DNA of 64,000 nucleotides from positions 1 through 64,000 of the forward strand of contig NZ_JAAN01000014.1 in NCBI RefSeq assembly GCF_000559025.1, given 5' to 3'. Below the pieces are notes generated by a model that had not been told where the DNA came from, made no database searches, and worked only from the letters and a program-made list of their open reading frames with translations. The stretch comes from Luteimonas huabeiensis HB2 (GTDB lineage: Bacteria > Pseudomonadota > Gammaproteobacteria > Xanthomonadales > Xanthomonadaceae). A program made the position numbers and the translations under genes. Positions 54,446 to 63,460 of the stretch are shown piece after piece. Position 1 is the stretch's first letter; each line of letters opens with the position of its first letter.

Positions 54446-56224
54446 TCAGCGCAGAACTGAGAGATATGGATTGTTCGGAGGTACGTCCTGGAACAACTGA
54501 GTCGGATCTTCCAACAGGTATCCATGCAATCGCCGGGACTTGCGAGGCCCGACCACGTCGCAGGTCCAGATGTTCAGGCCGCTGGGTTGCTTGCGATGCA
54601 ATTGCAGTCGCTCGAATCGCTTCTGCACCCATTGCCAAGGCTGTTGCTGTTCCTGCTTGGCTAGCGGACCGATCAGCGGGTGCTCCTGGGCGTATCTTTG
54701 GAAGACGCCGGGGCTCACCAGGTAGGCGGTGTCGCTCACGGTGTGCACCAGTGCCTTGGCATCGTTGATGATGAGTCGACGCGACGCGATGCCGGCCTTC
54801 AGCCACGCCATGAAGTGCTCGCCCGAGGGCGTCGGCGGCTCACCGCTCGACTCGACGTGACTGGCCGCAGCCGGTGGCGCCGGGTCGTCGGATCTTCCTG
54901 GCGTGGAGAGCAGCTCGAGCAGCGCGTCCACCCCGTCCACGGCCGCCGCTTCGAGCGCGTGCATCGCCGCCGGTGACGCTTCGGCATGCGGCGCCGGCTG
55001 CGATGCGGTCGGGCGACCAGGGACGGCGGCAACGGGGGACGTTGGCTCGGCAGCGTCCGTCTCCGGCGTCGCATCCTGATCCACTAGGACCGTGCCGGCG
55101 AACGGCGCCGGCCGCTCGTTCGCCTCCCAGATCAATGCGGGAGAGAGCTTGAGCAACGTGAAGCTGTGCGACCAGCCGGCATTGCTCGTGATCGTAGCTT
55201 TCCAGATCGCCTTCCCGTCCGGAGTGGGCAGCGCGATGCCATGGTCCTGCAGCACGTTGAACACGGCCGTGTTGTTCGACGGAATGCCTTCGACCCCTTG
55301 CGACAGCAGGTGCGCCCGCAACTTGTCCGAGACCGTCTTGCTGACCAGCCACAGCGCCTCCTGCGTCAGCCAGCCGTCCGACGCCTGGGGCTGATTGATC
55401 TTGAACTCCTCCTTCAGCAGGTAGCGCAGGCCGTCGAGCAGCTTGCGTTGCAGCGCGTGCCGCGGAGCCGCCAACGCCTTGCTCGGATCGCCTCCCAGCT
55501 CCTGCGCAACCGAGGCTTGGTCGGCCTGGCGCACCAGCTCGCCCAGCATGCCGGCATGCTCGTACTGGCCGGCCAGCACGTACAGCAGCGCCGCCCACAG
55601 GTCGGGATACGCGCTGAGCCAGTCGAGGATTTCGGCGTCGAGCACCTGGGTGTAGAGCAGCCCGGTGGCGGCGCTGTGCAGCCGGTACTCGCGCTCCTTG
55701 CGATAGCGGAAGCGATACGGCCGCTTGATCGGCCCGTGCCACGGGTGCCAGGCCATGCCGTCGGCATGCTCGACGTGCAGGTCGACCGCGACCTTGCCGA
55801 TGTCGTGCAGCAAGGCCGCATAGGCGGCGCCGGCGGTCCAGGCTTCCGCCTGCGCCGCCTGGACCTCGGGCGGTGCGCCAGCCGGCAGCAGATGGGACTG
55901 CCGCAGCTTCAGCGCATAGGCCACGATCTCCAGGCCGTGGTCGAGCATGCCGCCGGGGTATGCGTGGTGGTGGCTCTCCGAGGCGGGGAACTGCTGGACC
56001 AGATCGGCGTACCGTTCCAGCGGCGCCAGGTACAGCGAGGCGAACTGCCTGCGTGACAGCGAAGTGCGCTGCCAGATGTGTTCCAGCAGCCGCTGCCGGC
56101 GCGGGGTCGCCAGCAGCGACGCGGCCGACGCCGGTCGCGTCAGTCCTTTGGGAGGCTCGGTGGCGGGCGTCGGCGCCGGGCCGGCGGGCGGTGGAGTCCG
56201 TTTGCGCTGGAACAGGGAGAGCAT
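54446..56224 (-). CDS. MobH-family conjugative relaxase TraI (HD-domain)
   Basis: 592 residues from the ATG at 56224. After a Pro-rich start, the TraI_2 domain shows SLSRRQFASLYLAPLERYAD, then the HD-type metal residues SHHHAYPGGMLDHGLEIVAY and AYAALLHDIGKVAVDLHVEH. The C-terminal part (~490-592) is the conserved second TraI domain (HFMAWLKAGIASRRLIINDA, LIGPLAKQEQQQPWQWVQKR, LNIWTCDVVGPRKSRRLHGY), with an Ala/Pro-rich linker between. This class nicks oriT and starts transfer of ICEclc/PFGI-1/SXT-type elements. The leader carries an unusual G-run array. Confidence 0.93.
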   Translation of the reverse strand: MLSLFQRKRTPPPAGPAPTPATEPPKGLTRPASAASLLATPRRQRLLEHIWQRTSLSRRQFASLYLAPLERYADLVQQFPASESHHHAYPGGMLDHGLEIVAYALKLRQSHLLPAGAPPEVQAAQAEAWTAGAAYAALLHDIGKVAVDLHVEHADGMAWHPWHGPIKRPYRFRYRKEREYRLHSAATGLLYTQVLDAEILDWLSAYPDLWAALLYVLAGQYEHAGMLGELVRQADQASVAQELGGDPSKALAAPRHALQRKLLDGLRYLLKEEFKINQPQASDGWLTQEALWLVSKTVSDKLRAHLLSQGVEGIPSNNTAVFNVLQDHGIALPTPDGKAIWKATITSNAGWSHSFTLLKLSPALIWEANERPAPFAGTVLVDQDATPETDAAEPTSPVAAVPGRPTASQPAPHAEASPAAMHALEAAAVDGVDALLELLSTPGRSDDPAPPAAASHVESSGEPPTPSGEHFMAWLKAGIASRRLIINDAKALVHTVSDTAYLVSPGVFQRYAQEHPLIGPLAKQEQQQPWQWVQKRFERLQLHRKQPSGLNIWTCDVVGPRKSRRLHGYLLEDPTQLFQDVPPNNPYLSVLR

Positions 56225-56256
56225 GCTGATACCCGGGAGACGGACCGGCGGGAGCG

Positions 56257-56339
56257 CCTTTTGGCCTTTTCGGGTAGGGCCTTTCCCCTTGATGCCCCAT
56301 TCCCTTGCCCCTTGCCGGCCCTTTGGCCTTTGACCCTTT
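56257..56339 (-). promoter_or_regulatory. Phased A/G-run array upstream of traI with quadruplex-like G runs
   Basis: On the traI sense strand about nine A2-4G2-4 blocks occur in ~85 bases. G3-4 runs at 56319-56321, 56308-56311, 56302-56304, 56295-56298 and 56285-56288 are separated by 7, 3, 3 and 6 bases, satisfying the G3+N1-7 quadruplex rule. The block lies 60-115 bases before the traI start codon. Confidence 0.6.
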
Positions 56340-56432
56340 GCGTATAGGGCTCGGGCGGGCCGGATGCCTGGATCAAAGCGATACCGGTCAACCCGGCATC
56401 CTGGGTCGGCCAAGCGCTCCCGAGCACCTAGA

Positions 56433-56461
56433 TTGACGAGGTAAGGAAAAATCCTTACTAT
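56433..56461 (+). promoter_or_regulatory. prlF-yhaV promoter with operator in the spacer
   Basis: TTGACG (56433-56438), 17-base spacer, TACTAT (56456-56461). The spacer and -10 are covered by a perfect inverted repeat GTAAGGA-AAAA-TCCTTAC (56441-56458). The antitoxin PrlF family is known to autoregulate, so binding here would block polymerase. Confidence 0.75.
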
Positions 56462-56489
56462 CGGACGCACTGAAGTCAGGAGCCCGACC

Positions 56490-56810
56490 ATGCCGACCGT
56501 GCGCGAGCAGGCCACCATCACCTCCAAGGGACAGATCACCCTGCCCAAGCCCATCCGGCAGGCGCTGGGCGTCGATGCTGGCGGCAAGGTGGACTTCGAG
56601 CTGCGCGAGGACGGCCAAGTCGTGGTCACCCGCGTTGACGCGGAGCATGAGGATCCCGCCATCGGGGCCTTCCTGGATCTGCTGGCCCGGGACATCGAGG
56701 CCGGTCGCCATGTCCGCAACCTGCCCGAGGATCTTGCCCGCGCAATGCTGGAGCAGGCAGGTCGCGGCGCGAACCTGGACGAGGAGATCGACGGCGAAGT
56801 GGCGCTCTGA
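56490..56810 (+). CDS. prlF: PrlF-family antitoxin
   Basis: 106 residues. An AbrB/SpoVT-like DNA-binding swapped-hairpin fold is read in ATITSKGQITLPKPIRQALG and VDFELREDGQVVVTRVDAE, followed by the PrlF-type tail AFLDLLARDIEAGRHVRNLP. It neutralises the YhaV RNase and represses its own operon, in line with the palindrome at 56441-56458. The stop overlaps the toxin start by one base (TGATG). Confidence 0.93.
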   Translation: MPTVREQATITSKGQITLPKPIRQALGVDAGGKVDFELREDGQVVVTRVDAEHEDPAIGAFLDLLARDIEAGRHVRNLPEDLARAMLEQAGRGANLDEEIDGEVAL

Positions 56811-57268
56811 TGCAGCGCCACGGCTGGACGCTGCTGTTCCACGCGTGCGTGATCGAGCAACTGCGGAAGCTCCACGCCGCCGTGCAGCGCGCCGAGCGGA
56901 GCGATCCGGAAGGCTTCGAGTCGAACGCCAACGTCAAGCTGTTCCGGGCCTTGAGCCAGCTGATGCTGGAGGCCGTGCCCGGCGACCCGGCACGGGACGA
57001 GTACCGCCAGGGCAACACCCTGGGACCGGCCCACCGCCACTGGCGGCGGGCCAAGATCGGAAGACGGTTCCGGCTGTTCTTCCGGTACGACTCCAAGGCG
57101 AAGGTGATCGTCTACGCCTGGGTCAACGATGAAACGACGCTGCGTTCGTCAGGCAGCAAGTCCGACCCGTATGCACTCTTCGAGAAGATGCTGGGCCGCG
57201 GAAATCCGCCCGACGACTGGAACGCATTGGTGGCCGCGAGCCGGCAGGAATGGAGCAAACTGGAATAG
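56810..57268 (+). CDS. yhaV: YhaV-family mRNA interferase toxin
   Basis: 152 residues. The RelE-fold YhaV family motifs are HGWTLLFHACVIEQLRKLHA, ALSQLMLEAVPGDPARDEYR, QGNTLGPAHRHWRRAKIGRR, FRLFFRYDSKAKVIVYAWVN, DETTLRSSGSKSDPYALFEK. It cuts ribosome-associated mRNA when the antitoxin is lost, which stabilises the ICE by killing or arresting cells that lose it. Confidence 0.94.
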   Translation: MQRHGWTLLFHACVIEQLRKLHAAVQRAERSDPEGFESNANVKLFRALSQLMLEAVPGDPARDEYRQGNTLGPAHRHWRRAKIGRRFRLFFRYDSKAKVIVYAWVNDETTLRSSGSKSDPYALFEKMLGRGNPPDDWNALVAASRQEWSKLE

Positions 57269-57297
57269 TCCTCCTACGCATGTAGCAGGTGACGACG

Positions 57298-57666
57298 ATG
57301 GACACGAAGACCCGCATCAGCAATGCAGAGCGCCTCGGCCGCTGGGTCGGCGGGATGTGGCGTGCAGGCGTCCGTCGCGAGCGCCGGCTGGCCGGCTGGC
57401 TGGTGGTGCGCGGCCTGCCTGCGGGCGTGGCCGCGGCGCTGCTGTGGGTGGTCAAGCTGGCCGTGCTGGGCGTGCTGCTGTACGCCGCGTTCTGGCTGAC
57501 GCTGCTCGTCGTCGCCGTCATGGCGGTGGCCTGGGCGACGCAGCGCGGCGACGACGCGCCGGCGGACGACTACTCGTTCACCACGCTCGACGAGCTGCGG
57601 AACACGCCCGGCTACGACCCGAACCTCTACAACGACCACTCGCACGAGCGGTACGAGGACAACTGA
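57298..57666 (+). CDS. DUF3742-family ICE protein
   Basis: 122 residues from the ATG at 57298 (a GTG at 57289 would add three residues). Hydrophobic helices around VAAALLWVVKLAVLGVLLYA and FWLTLLVVAVMAVAWATQRG are framed by a basic N-terminus and an acidic tail ending NLYNDHSHERYEDN. The family is found in ICEs of this type, next to relaxase and transfer genes; its role is not known. Confidence 0.75.
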   Translation: MDTKTRISNAERLGRWVGGMWRAGVRRERRLAGWLVVRGLPAGVAAALLWVVKLAVLGVLLYAAFWLTLLVVAVMAVAWATQRGDDAPADDYSFTTLDELRNTPGYDPNLYNDHSHERYEDN

Positions 57667-57741
57667 CTGGCTGGCCTGCCTGGCCGGGCGCGCCAACGGC
57701 AGGCCATCATGGGCGCTGTCGTTCGAGAGGGCGTGATCGAA

Positions 57742-59235
57742 ATGGCGAAGACATGCATCGTCTGCGGGAACCCCGCAGGCTCCAAGGAACACGTGTTCCC
57801 CGCGGCGCTCGGGGGCCGGAGGACGAACTCCGGCATCTACTGCACCACCCACGACAACAGCCACTCCGGCCTGGTCGGGGCGATCGCCGGCCAGATCGAC
57901 TTCATCAACGCCTACCTGGGCGTCCGCCCGGACCATTCCGACGCGATCAAGACGGTGCACGCCAACGATCCGCTGACGGGCGAACCGATCACCATCTCCG
58001 CCGAGGAGATCAAGTTCCAGCAGTCGCGCGTGCTCTCGCAAACGCCGGTGGAAGGGGGAGGCATCGCGATGCAGGTGGCGAGCCCGGATCGGCGGGCCGC
58101 CAAGGAATGGACGGCCGAGATGGAGCGCCAGGGCTACACCGTCGCGTTCCAATCCCAACCCACCGAAGATCGCTACATGCTCGGTGCCGTCCACCATCGC
58201 CGCGCGTTCGGCGGTACGTGCGGGCTTGGCGCCGTGGCTTACATCGTCCAGACCTTCTTCGCCCAGGAGTTTCCCGACGTCGCCAGGTCGGGAGCACTGT
58301 CCGGCTTCATCGCCTACACCCAGGCCGTCGCCAAGGTGGCCATCCTCGGCGGCTGCACGCGCATCGACGGCGAGCGGCCGGAACTGGTCGAGGCCCGAGC
58401 GATCCTGGCCGCCGCGCTCGCGGGCACGGGCTGCAGTGCGCCGGCGAACTGGGACTTCACCCGCATGGCCGGCGCAGCCCCCAACGCGTTCGAGTTCGGG
58501 CATCGGGTCATCGTCGGCGTCGATGGGTCCGATGGAACTATGTACGGACGCCTGTCGCTGTTCTCCGCCTTCGACTTTGCCGTCTGCCTCGGGACCGCGC
58601 CACCCGGCAAGGAGACGCGCGAAGTCACCATCGACATCGACCCGCTGGCCGAGCACCCGCCCCAGGACATCAGGAAGGTCACGGCGCACACCGCATCCAG
58701 CCGCGTCGATGCCTCGCAGCTCGGCGGCGATGCCCTCGCGAAAGCGATCGCCGATGGCACACAACAGCAAGTCCTCCACAGTCTGCTGGAGCGTTTGACC
58801 GACTACCAGCTCGCCAGGCTCGTGCGCACCATGGTCGCCTCCCTGGCGCCGCTTCCGACCTTGCAGGCGCTGGATCGCCGTGCCTTGATCGCGCAGTCGC
58901 TCGATGAGCAGTCGCAGCAGGTCTGGCGCGCGGTAACGTACATGATCGGCGGATTCAAACAGCAGTTGATCGCGGGAGGAGCCGAGCGCGTCGCGCCCAT
59001 GCTCGACATGTTGGTCGCGCACGACGTGCGTTCCGCCAGCGGGTTGTCCCGGGAAGCACAGGCGATGCTGTCGCTGGCCAAGGCGGCGCTTGCCGACCAG
59101 ATGGAACGGGACTTCGCCGCCGGCGCGCTCGACGAGCAGCGGATCGCCGACCTGATGGGGCGCGGGCCCGGGCTGCACATCGTCGGGTCCGCCGTGCTGG
59201 AACCGCTGCTGCAGGCGTTCGACCGCAATACCTGA
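57742..59235 (+). CDS. Unrecognised protein with HNH-like N-terminus
   Basis: 497 residues from the ATG at 57742. The first ~50 residues read MAKTCIVCGNPAGSKEHVFP, AALGG, then N and CTTHDNSHSG: a Cys-x2-Cys, EHxxP and Cys-x2-His pattern like zinc-bound HNH nucleases, with Asp where the last HNH ligand would be. Residues ~50-260 are alpha/beta without recognised motif; ~330-497 is helical (LERLTDYQLARLVRTMVASL, DMLVAHDVRSASGLSREAQA). No transmembrane segment. Location between TA/DUF3742 and transfer genes marks it as ICE cargo, possibly a defence or counter-defence nuclease. Function not assigned. Confidence 0.6.
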   Translation: MAKTCIVCGNPAGSKEHVFPAALGGRRTNSGIYCTTHDNSHSGLVGAIAGQIDFINAYLGVRPDHSDAIKTVHANDPLTGEPITISAEEIKFQQSRVLSQTPVEGGGIAMQVASPDRRAAKEWTAEMERQGYTVAFQSQPTEDRYMLGAVHHRRAFGGTCGLGAVAYIVQTFFAQEFPDVARSGALSGFIAYTQAVAKVAILGGCTRIDGERPELVEARAILAAALAGTGCSAPANWDFTRMAGAAPNAFEFGHRVIVGVDGSDGTMYGRLSLFSAFDFAVCLGTAPPGKETREVTIDIDPLAEHPPQDIRKVTAHTASSRVDASQLGGDALAKAIADGTQQQVLHSLLERLTDYQLARLVRTMVASLAPLPTLQALDRRALIAQSLDEQSQQVWRAVTYMIGGFKQQLIAGGAERVAPMLDMLVAHDVRSASGLSREAQAMLSLAKAALADQMERDFAAGALDEQRIADLMGRGPGLHIVGSAVLEPLLQAFDRNT

Positions 59236-59249
59236 TTCGTCCCCGGCGG

Positions 59250-60764
59250 CTACCGCAGCTTCGGCGAGATCGCGCCCGCCCCCTTGCCGCCCGCCTGCGT
59301 CGCGCCCTTGGTGCCCTCCGACATGCCCTGCAGCGCGTAGCCGGCGCGGATGCCGACCCAGCTCAGGCCGGCCAGCCAGAAGCTGGGTAACACCACGAAC
59401 ATCGTCGCCATGACGAAGTTCAGCAGCATGTCCCCGAACGCGTTGTTCAACCCGATCAACGGATCGAAGTTGGTGTGCGGGCGATTCCACCCGAATCCCC
59501 AGCCATACAGCGCATCCAGGATCGTGCTGTCGATCCAGCGCGCCAACTGGAACCAGAAGTCGACGAAGAACATGGCGAACTGCACAACGCTCAGCGTGAC
59601 CAGCGTCTTGAGATCGTAGGTGCCGATCAGTAGCACCAGTGGAATGCAGATCACCAACGCAAGCTTCAGCAGCGCCAGCACCATCGGCAGCGCCTGGCGC
59701 ATCACGTCCATTGCGGGAAAGTATCCCAGCGACCCCACCGCCAGTCCCACGTCGCTGGCCGCGCGCGTGACGATGTTCGGCAGCGTCATCTCAATCTGCC
59801 CGCCGTAGTCGCTGTAGACCGCGCCCTGGTTCAGCTTCTGCTGCCGTGGCGAGGCGATCGCGCGGATCACCGAGTCGTCCACCTGGTCCCGGCTCAGGAA
59901 CCCGGCCCACCCGGTGATGCGGGTCGTCAGGCTGGGGTCCACCTGCGCCAGCAGCCGCGCACGCAGCCCGTTGGTGTCGGACCACCATTGCCGGCAGGTT
60001 GGATAGCCTGCGCCGCTGGGGACCTCAGCCAGGCCCGCATCGCGGCCGCTGTTGTACGGCCAGCCCTCACGTGGCGACTTGGAGCGATAGGTGTCGTAGA
60101 AGCCGGGCGTGTCCACGAAGAACCGGGAGCCGATCCAGGTCACATCGTGCATCTGCTCCTCGGTCAGGTCGGGACGGTTCATGAACAGCCGCGCACGCGC
60201 CGGCCCGTAGCAATTGTGGGTGAAGTCGGCCACCTCTTGGGCCAGCACCGGGTCGTCGATGCGGGTGTTATCGATGTCCATGCGGATCTGTCGCAGGTCC
60301 GTGCCGCACGGGATGGCGGCGACGGAGGCGCCCGTCACCGCGCGCGAGATCGCGTGCATGAAGAACCACCACACCGGCACCTTGGCCGACTGGTTGTTGA
60401 GCGTGCTGAAGGACTGCGACCAGCCCGTCTCCGAAGGGGTCGGCACGTTGACCTGGCACTGGGTCGAGCGCGAGCGGTCGAACTGCAGCGTGTTGAAGTC
60501 GACGTCGATGAACGGGATGCCGGCGAACATGATGACCACGATCGCCACGAATACACGGTTCTCGATGCGGGCCGCGCTCAGGATGCCCTTGTTGCCTTCG
60601 TCTGCCCCCTCGCTGCGCGCCTTGAGCCATTCCTGGATCACGATTGCCAGGAACGGGATCGCGAACACACCGCTGGTGACCAGCACGTTCCAGATGCCGT
60701 TGTGGACGATCCACGAGACCAGCGTCAGGTAGTATTCCAGGTAGTCGGTGGTGTAGAGGGTCAT
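59250..60764 (-). CDS. TraG-N-domain ICE conjugation membrane protein
   Basis: 504 residues, start ATG at 60764 with GGAG upstream. N-terminal helices (WIVHNGIWNVLVTSGVFAIP) and a TraG-like periplasmic domain (~75-320) are followed by four to five C-terminal helices (MVLALLKLALVICIPLVLLI; LVTLSVVQFAMFFVDFWFQL; LLNFVMATMFVVLPSFWLAG) and a Gly-rich tail. It corresponds to the TraG-N mating-pair-stabilisation component of GI-type T4SS. Last gene of the minus-strand transfer operon seen here, converging with the HNH-like gene. Confidence 0.9.
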   Translation of the reverse strand: MTLYTTDYLEYYLTLVSWIVHNGIWNVLVTSGVFAIPFLAIVIQEWLKARSEGADEGNKGILSAARIENRVFVAIVVIMFAGIPFIDVDFNTLQFDRSRSTQCQVNVPTPSETGWSQSFSTLNNQSAKVPVWWFFMHAISRAVTGASVAAIPCGTDLRQIRMDIDNTRIDDPVLAQEVADFTHNCYGPARARLFMNRPDLTEEQMHDVTWIGSRFFVDTPGFYDTYRSKSPREGWPYNSGRDAGLAEVPSGAGYPTCRQWWSDTNGLRARLLAQVDPSLTTRITGWAGFLSRDQVDDSVIRAIASPRQQKLNQGAVYSDYGGQIEMTLPNIVTRAASDVGLAVGSLGYFPAMDVMRQALPMVLALLKLALVICIPLVLLIGTYDLKTLVTLSVVQFAMFFVDFWFQLARWIDSTILDALYGWGFGWNRPHTNFDPLIGLNNAFGDMLLNFVMATMFVVLPSFWLAGLSWVGIRAGYALQGMSEGTKGATQAGGKGAGAISPKLR

Positions 60765-60786
60765 GGGAGGCTCCGACTCATCTGGC

Positions 60787-61119
60787 CTACATGAAGCGGC
60801 TGACTTCCAGCGCAACGACCGCCAGCACCGCGGCGATCTCCACGCGCAGCAGGCGCTGGCGCGCACCGCCATCCGGCTCCCGCGCGTGCAGCCGGCGGCG
60901 CATCCACAGCCAGCCGTAGACCGTGACGGTGTAGAGCAGCAGCCGCCAAGCCAGGAACCAGCCCGCATGCGCGCGCATCCACTGGTGCCAGCCCTCGATG
61001 CTCCCGGCCATGCGGATGCCGACAAGGTTCACCACGGCGGCGGCGATCAGCACCATGACCAGCATCAGCAGCGCCAGCAGCGCGCGAGCACCGTAGCGGC
61101 GGACGGCGACCCAGCTCAC
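60787..61119 (-). CDS. Small ICE membrane protein
   Basis: 110 residues, ATGA overlap with the upstream PFL_4711-like gene. Three hydrophobic stretches (ARALLALLMLVMVLIAAAVV; WFLAWRLLLYTVTVYGWLWM; IAAVLAVVALEV) suggest an integral membrane protein. Comparable small proteins stand between the TraG-like and PFL_4711 genes in related ICEs; function unknown. Confidence 0.75.
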   Translation of the reverse strand: MSWVAVRRYGARALLALLMLVMVLIAAAVVNLVGIRMAGSIEGWHQWMRAHAGWFLAWRLLLYTVTVYGWLWMRRRLHAREPDGGARQRLLRVEIAAVLAVVALEVSRFM

Positions 61120-62516
61120 GGGTTGTTTCCGTTCCGTGGCCGCTGCAGCTCGTCGAGCCGGTTGCGGGTCGGATCGCCTTCGTAGATGCCGCGGGAGCCG
61201 GTTGAGCGCGTGCTGTGGCGCTGGATGATGGCCGAGGGGGAGTTGCTCGCAAGCTCGCGGCGCAGTTCGAGTTCCGTCTTGAGGTTGTGGATCTCGCGGT
61301 CGAGGATGTCGCTCTCGTGGGTCACGGCCTGCTGTGCCAGCTCGTTCGCCGCCACGTTGGGCTCCTTGCGGCCGGTGAGCAGCGTGCGTTGTAGCAGTAG
61401 CGCCTTCTCCAGCACGCTGGACAGCGCCACTTCCGAGGCTAGCCGCCGCGCGAGGATGTCCTGGTCGGGTTCGTCGCGCAGCGCTTCGATCACGCCGCGG
61501 GTGATCGGCAGCGAGGCGCTGCTGGCCTCCCGCAGGTTCTCGAAGCTGGTGGGCCGCGTGCCAGCCACCAGTTCCTGCAGCACTTCCAGCTTGTCCTCGT
61601 ATTCCTCTTGGATCAGCGGGGTCAGCCCCACGCCGGGCGTGGTGGTGGTCTTGGTGCAGGATTCACACGTGCGCTGTTCCTGTTCGCCGAGCACGCGCAC
61701 GGCCCAGGCGACGGCATCGTCGGGCGAGCGCCAGGTCTCGCAGGCCAGGTTGCCGTTGCAGCTACCGGGATCGATGCTGCCGGTGTCGGTGACGTCGCGG
61801 CCGTTCAGGAGGTTGTAGCCCGCGCGGGTAACGTCGCCGACTACGCGAACGGGGCTCTGGCCTTGGCCGCCGGCGTTGTCGCCGCCTACCCAGGGCACGC
61901 CGTTGTTGCCGCGGTTGGCTTCGGCTTCGTCGATGGCGGAGACCGCATCGCCGCTCTGCGCGGACTGAGTCAGGGCCATGCCTTCGGCAATTTGGTCCCA
62001 GCTGCGTTGGCCGCCCGCCATGTCGGCCATGCGGTTCGCGATCGCGCGGCAGGTCATCTTGCTGCGGTCGAAATCCAGCCTCGCCTGCAGCACGCCGTTG
62101 GTGAGCAGGTTATAGAGGCCGGGGTCGGCGCGCTGGATGATCAGCGCGGGCAGCGAGGCGACCGCTGAGGTGGCGTTCTGGATCACCGAGGACATGATGG
62201 TCTGGAAGCCGTTGGTGATGCCGTTGAGTTGGTTCTGGATGGTGGCGCTCAGGCTCATGTCGCCGCAGATCAGGTTGCTGTTCCAGCCCACGCCCACGCC
62301 GATCGAGCGCATGTTGGCCGCGCCGCTCATCGAGACCGCGCGGCCGCCGCCGATGCTGTAGAGCACGTCGTCGCCGATCACGCTGCCCTGGTGCTGCACG
62401 CCGTACTCGTTGACGCGGGTCTGCGCGCGGATCTCGGTGCAGGTCAGCAGCAGCGCGAGGACGAGCAATGCGGCGTCGACGCGGCGGGTGTTGCGGGATG
62501 CGGTGCTGGCGGTCAT
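61116..62516 (-). CDS. ICE conjugation protein, PFL_4711 (TIGR03755-like) family
   Basis: 466 residues with a signal peptide (VDAALLVLALLLTCTEIRAQ). Features: VLYSIGGGRAVSMSGAANMR, LICGDMSLSATIQNQLNGIT, NGFQTIMSSVIQNATSAVAS, GYNLLNGRDVTDTGSIDPGS, CNGNLACETWRSPDDAVAW. This matches the TraH-like exported component of the GI-type T4SS. A coiled-coil C-terminal region (~385-440, ESDILDREIHNLKTELELRR) precedes a polar tail. Confidence 0.88.
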   Translation of the reverse strand: MTASTASRNTRRVDAALLVLALLLTCTEIRAQTRVNEYGVQHQGSVIGDDVLYSIGGGRAVSMSGAANMRSIGVGVGWNSNLICGDMSLSATIQNQLNGITNGFQTIMSSVIQNATSAVASLPALIIQRADPGLYNLLTNGVLQARLDFDRSKMTCRAIANRMADMAGGQRSWDQIAEGMALTQSAQSGDAVSAIDEAEANRGNNGVPWVGGDNAGGQGQSPVRVVGDVTRAGYNLLNGRDVTDTGSIDPGSCNGNLACETWRSPDDAVAWAVRVLGEQEQRTCESCTKTTTTPGVGLTPLIQEEYEDKLEVLQELVAGTRPTSFENLREASSASLPITRGVIEALRDEPDQDILARRLASEVALSSVLEKALLLQRTLLTGRKEPNVAANELAQQAVTHESDILDREIHNLKTELELRRELASNSPSAIIQRHSTRSTGSRGIYEGDPTRNRLDELQRPRNGNNP

Positions 62517-62524
62517 GGCGTGCC

Positions 62525-63460
62525 TCAGTCGAAGTCGATGCTGCCCAGGAAGACCTGGCCCCGCCGCTCGCAGCAGCTGTACGGGCGCCAGAGCGCCCAG
62601 GCGTAGTCGCCCTGCTGGGCTTGGACGCGCGTGTCGGTGTGGGGGAAGACGGCGCAGGAGTTGGAGAGCGTGGGCGTCAGCTCCTGCCACTTGCCGGTGC
62701 TGGCGTCGGTTTCCATCAGCGCGCCGGCCGGCCAGTAGCCGTCGCGCTCGTCGGCCAGCAGGGGCTGGTAGACGTGCGGCTGGCCGCGGCGGGTGACGAT
62801 GTCGCCGGCGCGCTGGGCGACGACGGCGCCGGACTTGTAGTCGTCGGTCTGGTGGAGGAAGCCGCCGCGCGGGTAGACGTTCCCCCACATGTTCAGGCCG
62901 GTCCGGGTGCCGATCTCGCGCCGGCCCGGGATCAGCGACTCGGGGTAGACCATCTCGGGCACGTTGTAGCGCCAGGCGAGCGTGTCGAGGGTGCTCAGCA
63001 GATAGGGCATGAACGCGGTGCCCGCGCCCTCGCAGGCGTAGCCGGAGGCGCTGGCGAACTGGCTGAACACCTGGCCGCCAGGATGGCCGATCACGTCGGC
63101 GTTCTTGAACTTGGCGAGGTTGTTCTCGTGTTCCTCGTTCGTGGTGCCGTCGCCGCCGTCCTCGGCGGTCGGGTTGGGCGGGCTCATGAACCGCACTTCG
63201 GTCCAGGGGTTCTCGCCGGTATTGCTGTAGCTCGACACCACGGCGTCGGGCACGTAGTGGCGCACCTTCACCGAGGTGCGCACGGTGCAGCCGGTCCAGG
63301 TGCAGTAGAGCCAGTAGCAGATGCCGACCACCCGGTATTCAAGGCAGTCAGGCGAGAGCGTGGAGGCGACAATCGTTCCGGTGTTGACGGCGTGCGACGA
63401 CGCGGCGGCCGCGAGCAGGACGGCGCCCATGCTGGTGCGCAGGCGGCGCGAGGGCTTCAT
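62525..63460 (-). CDS. ICE conjugation protein, PFL_4710 (TIGR03756, TraU-like) family
   Basis: 311 residues from the ATG at 63460, exported (MGAVLLAAAASSHA). Cys-rich opening TLSPDCLEYRVVGICYWLYC, TWTGCTVRTS, then VRHYVPDAVVSSYSNTGENP; later FLHQTDDYKSGAVVAQRAGD and a Cys-Cys end WALWRPYSCCERRGQVFLGS. This is the TraU equivalent of the ICE T4SS, acting in the periplasm for mating-pair formation. ATGA overlap with the next upstream gene. Confidence 0.9.
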   Translation of the reverse strand: MKPSRRLRTSMGAVLLAAAASSHAVNTGTIVASTLSPDCLEYRVVGICYWLYCTWTGCTVRTSVKVRHYVPDAVVSSYSNTGENPWTEVRFMSPPNPTAEDGGDGTTNEEHENNLAKFKNADVIGHPGGQVFSQFASASGYACEGAGTAFMPYLLSTLDTLAWRYNVPEMVYPESLIPGRREIGTRTGLNMWGNVYPRGGFLHQTDDYKSGAVVAQRAGDIVTRRGQPHVYQPLLADERDGYWPAGALMETDASTGKWQELTPTLSNSCAVFPHTDTRVQAQQGDYAWALWRPYSCCERRGQVFLGSIDFD

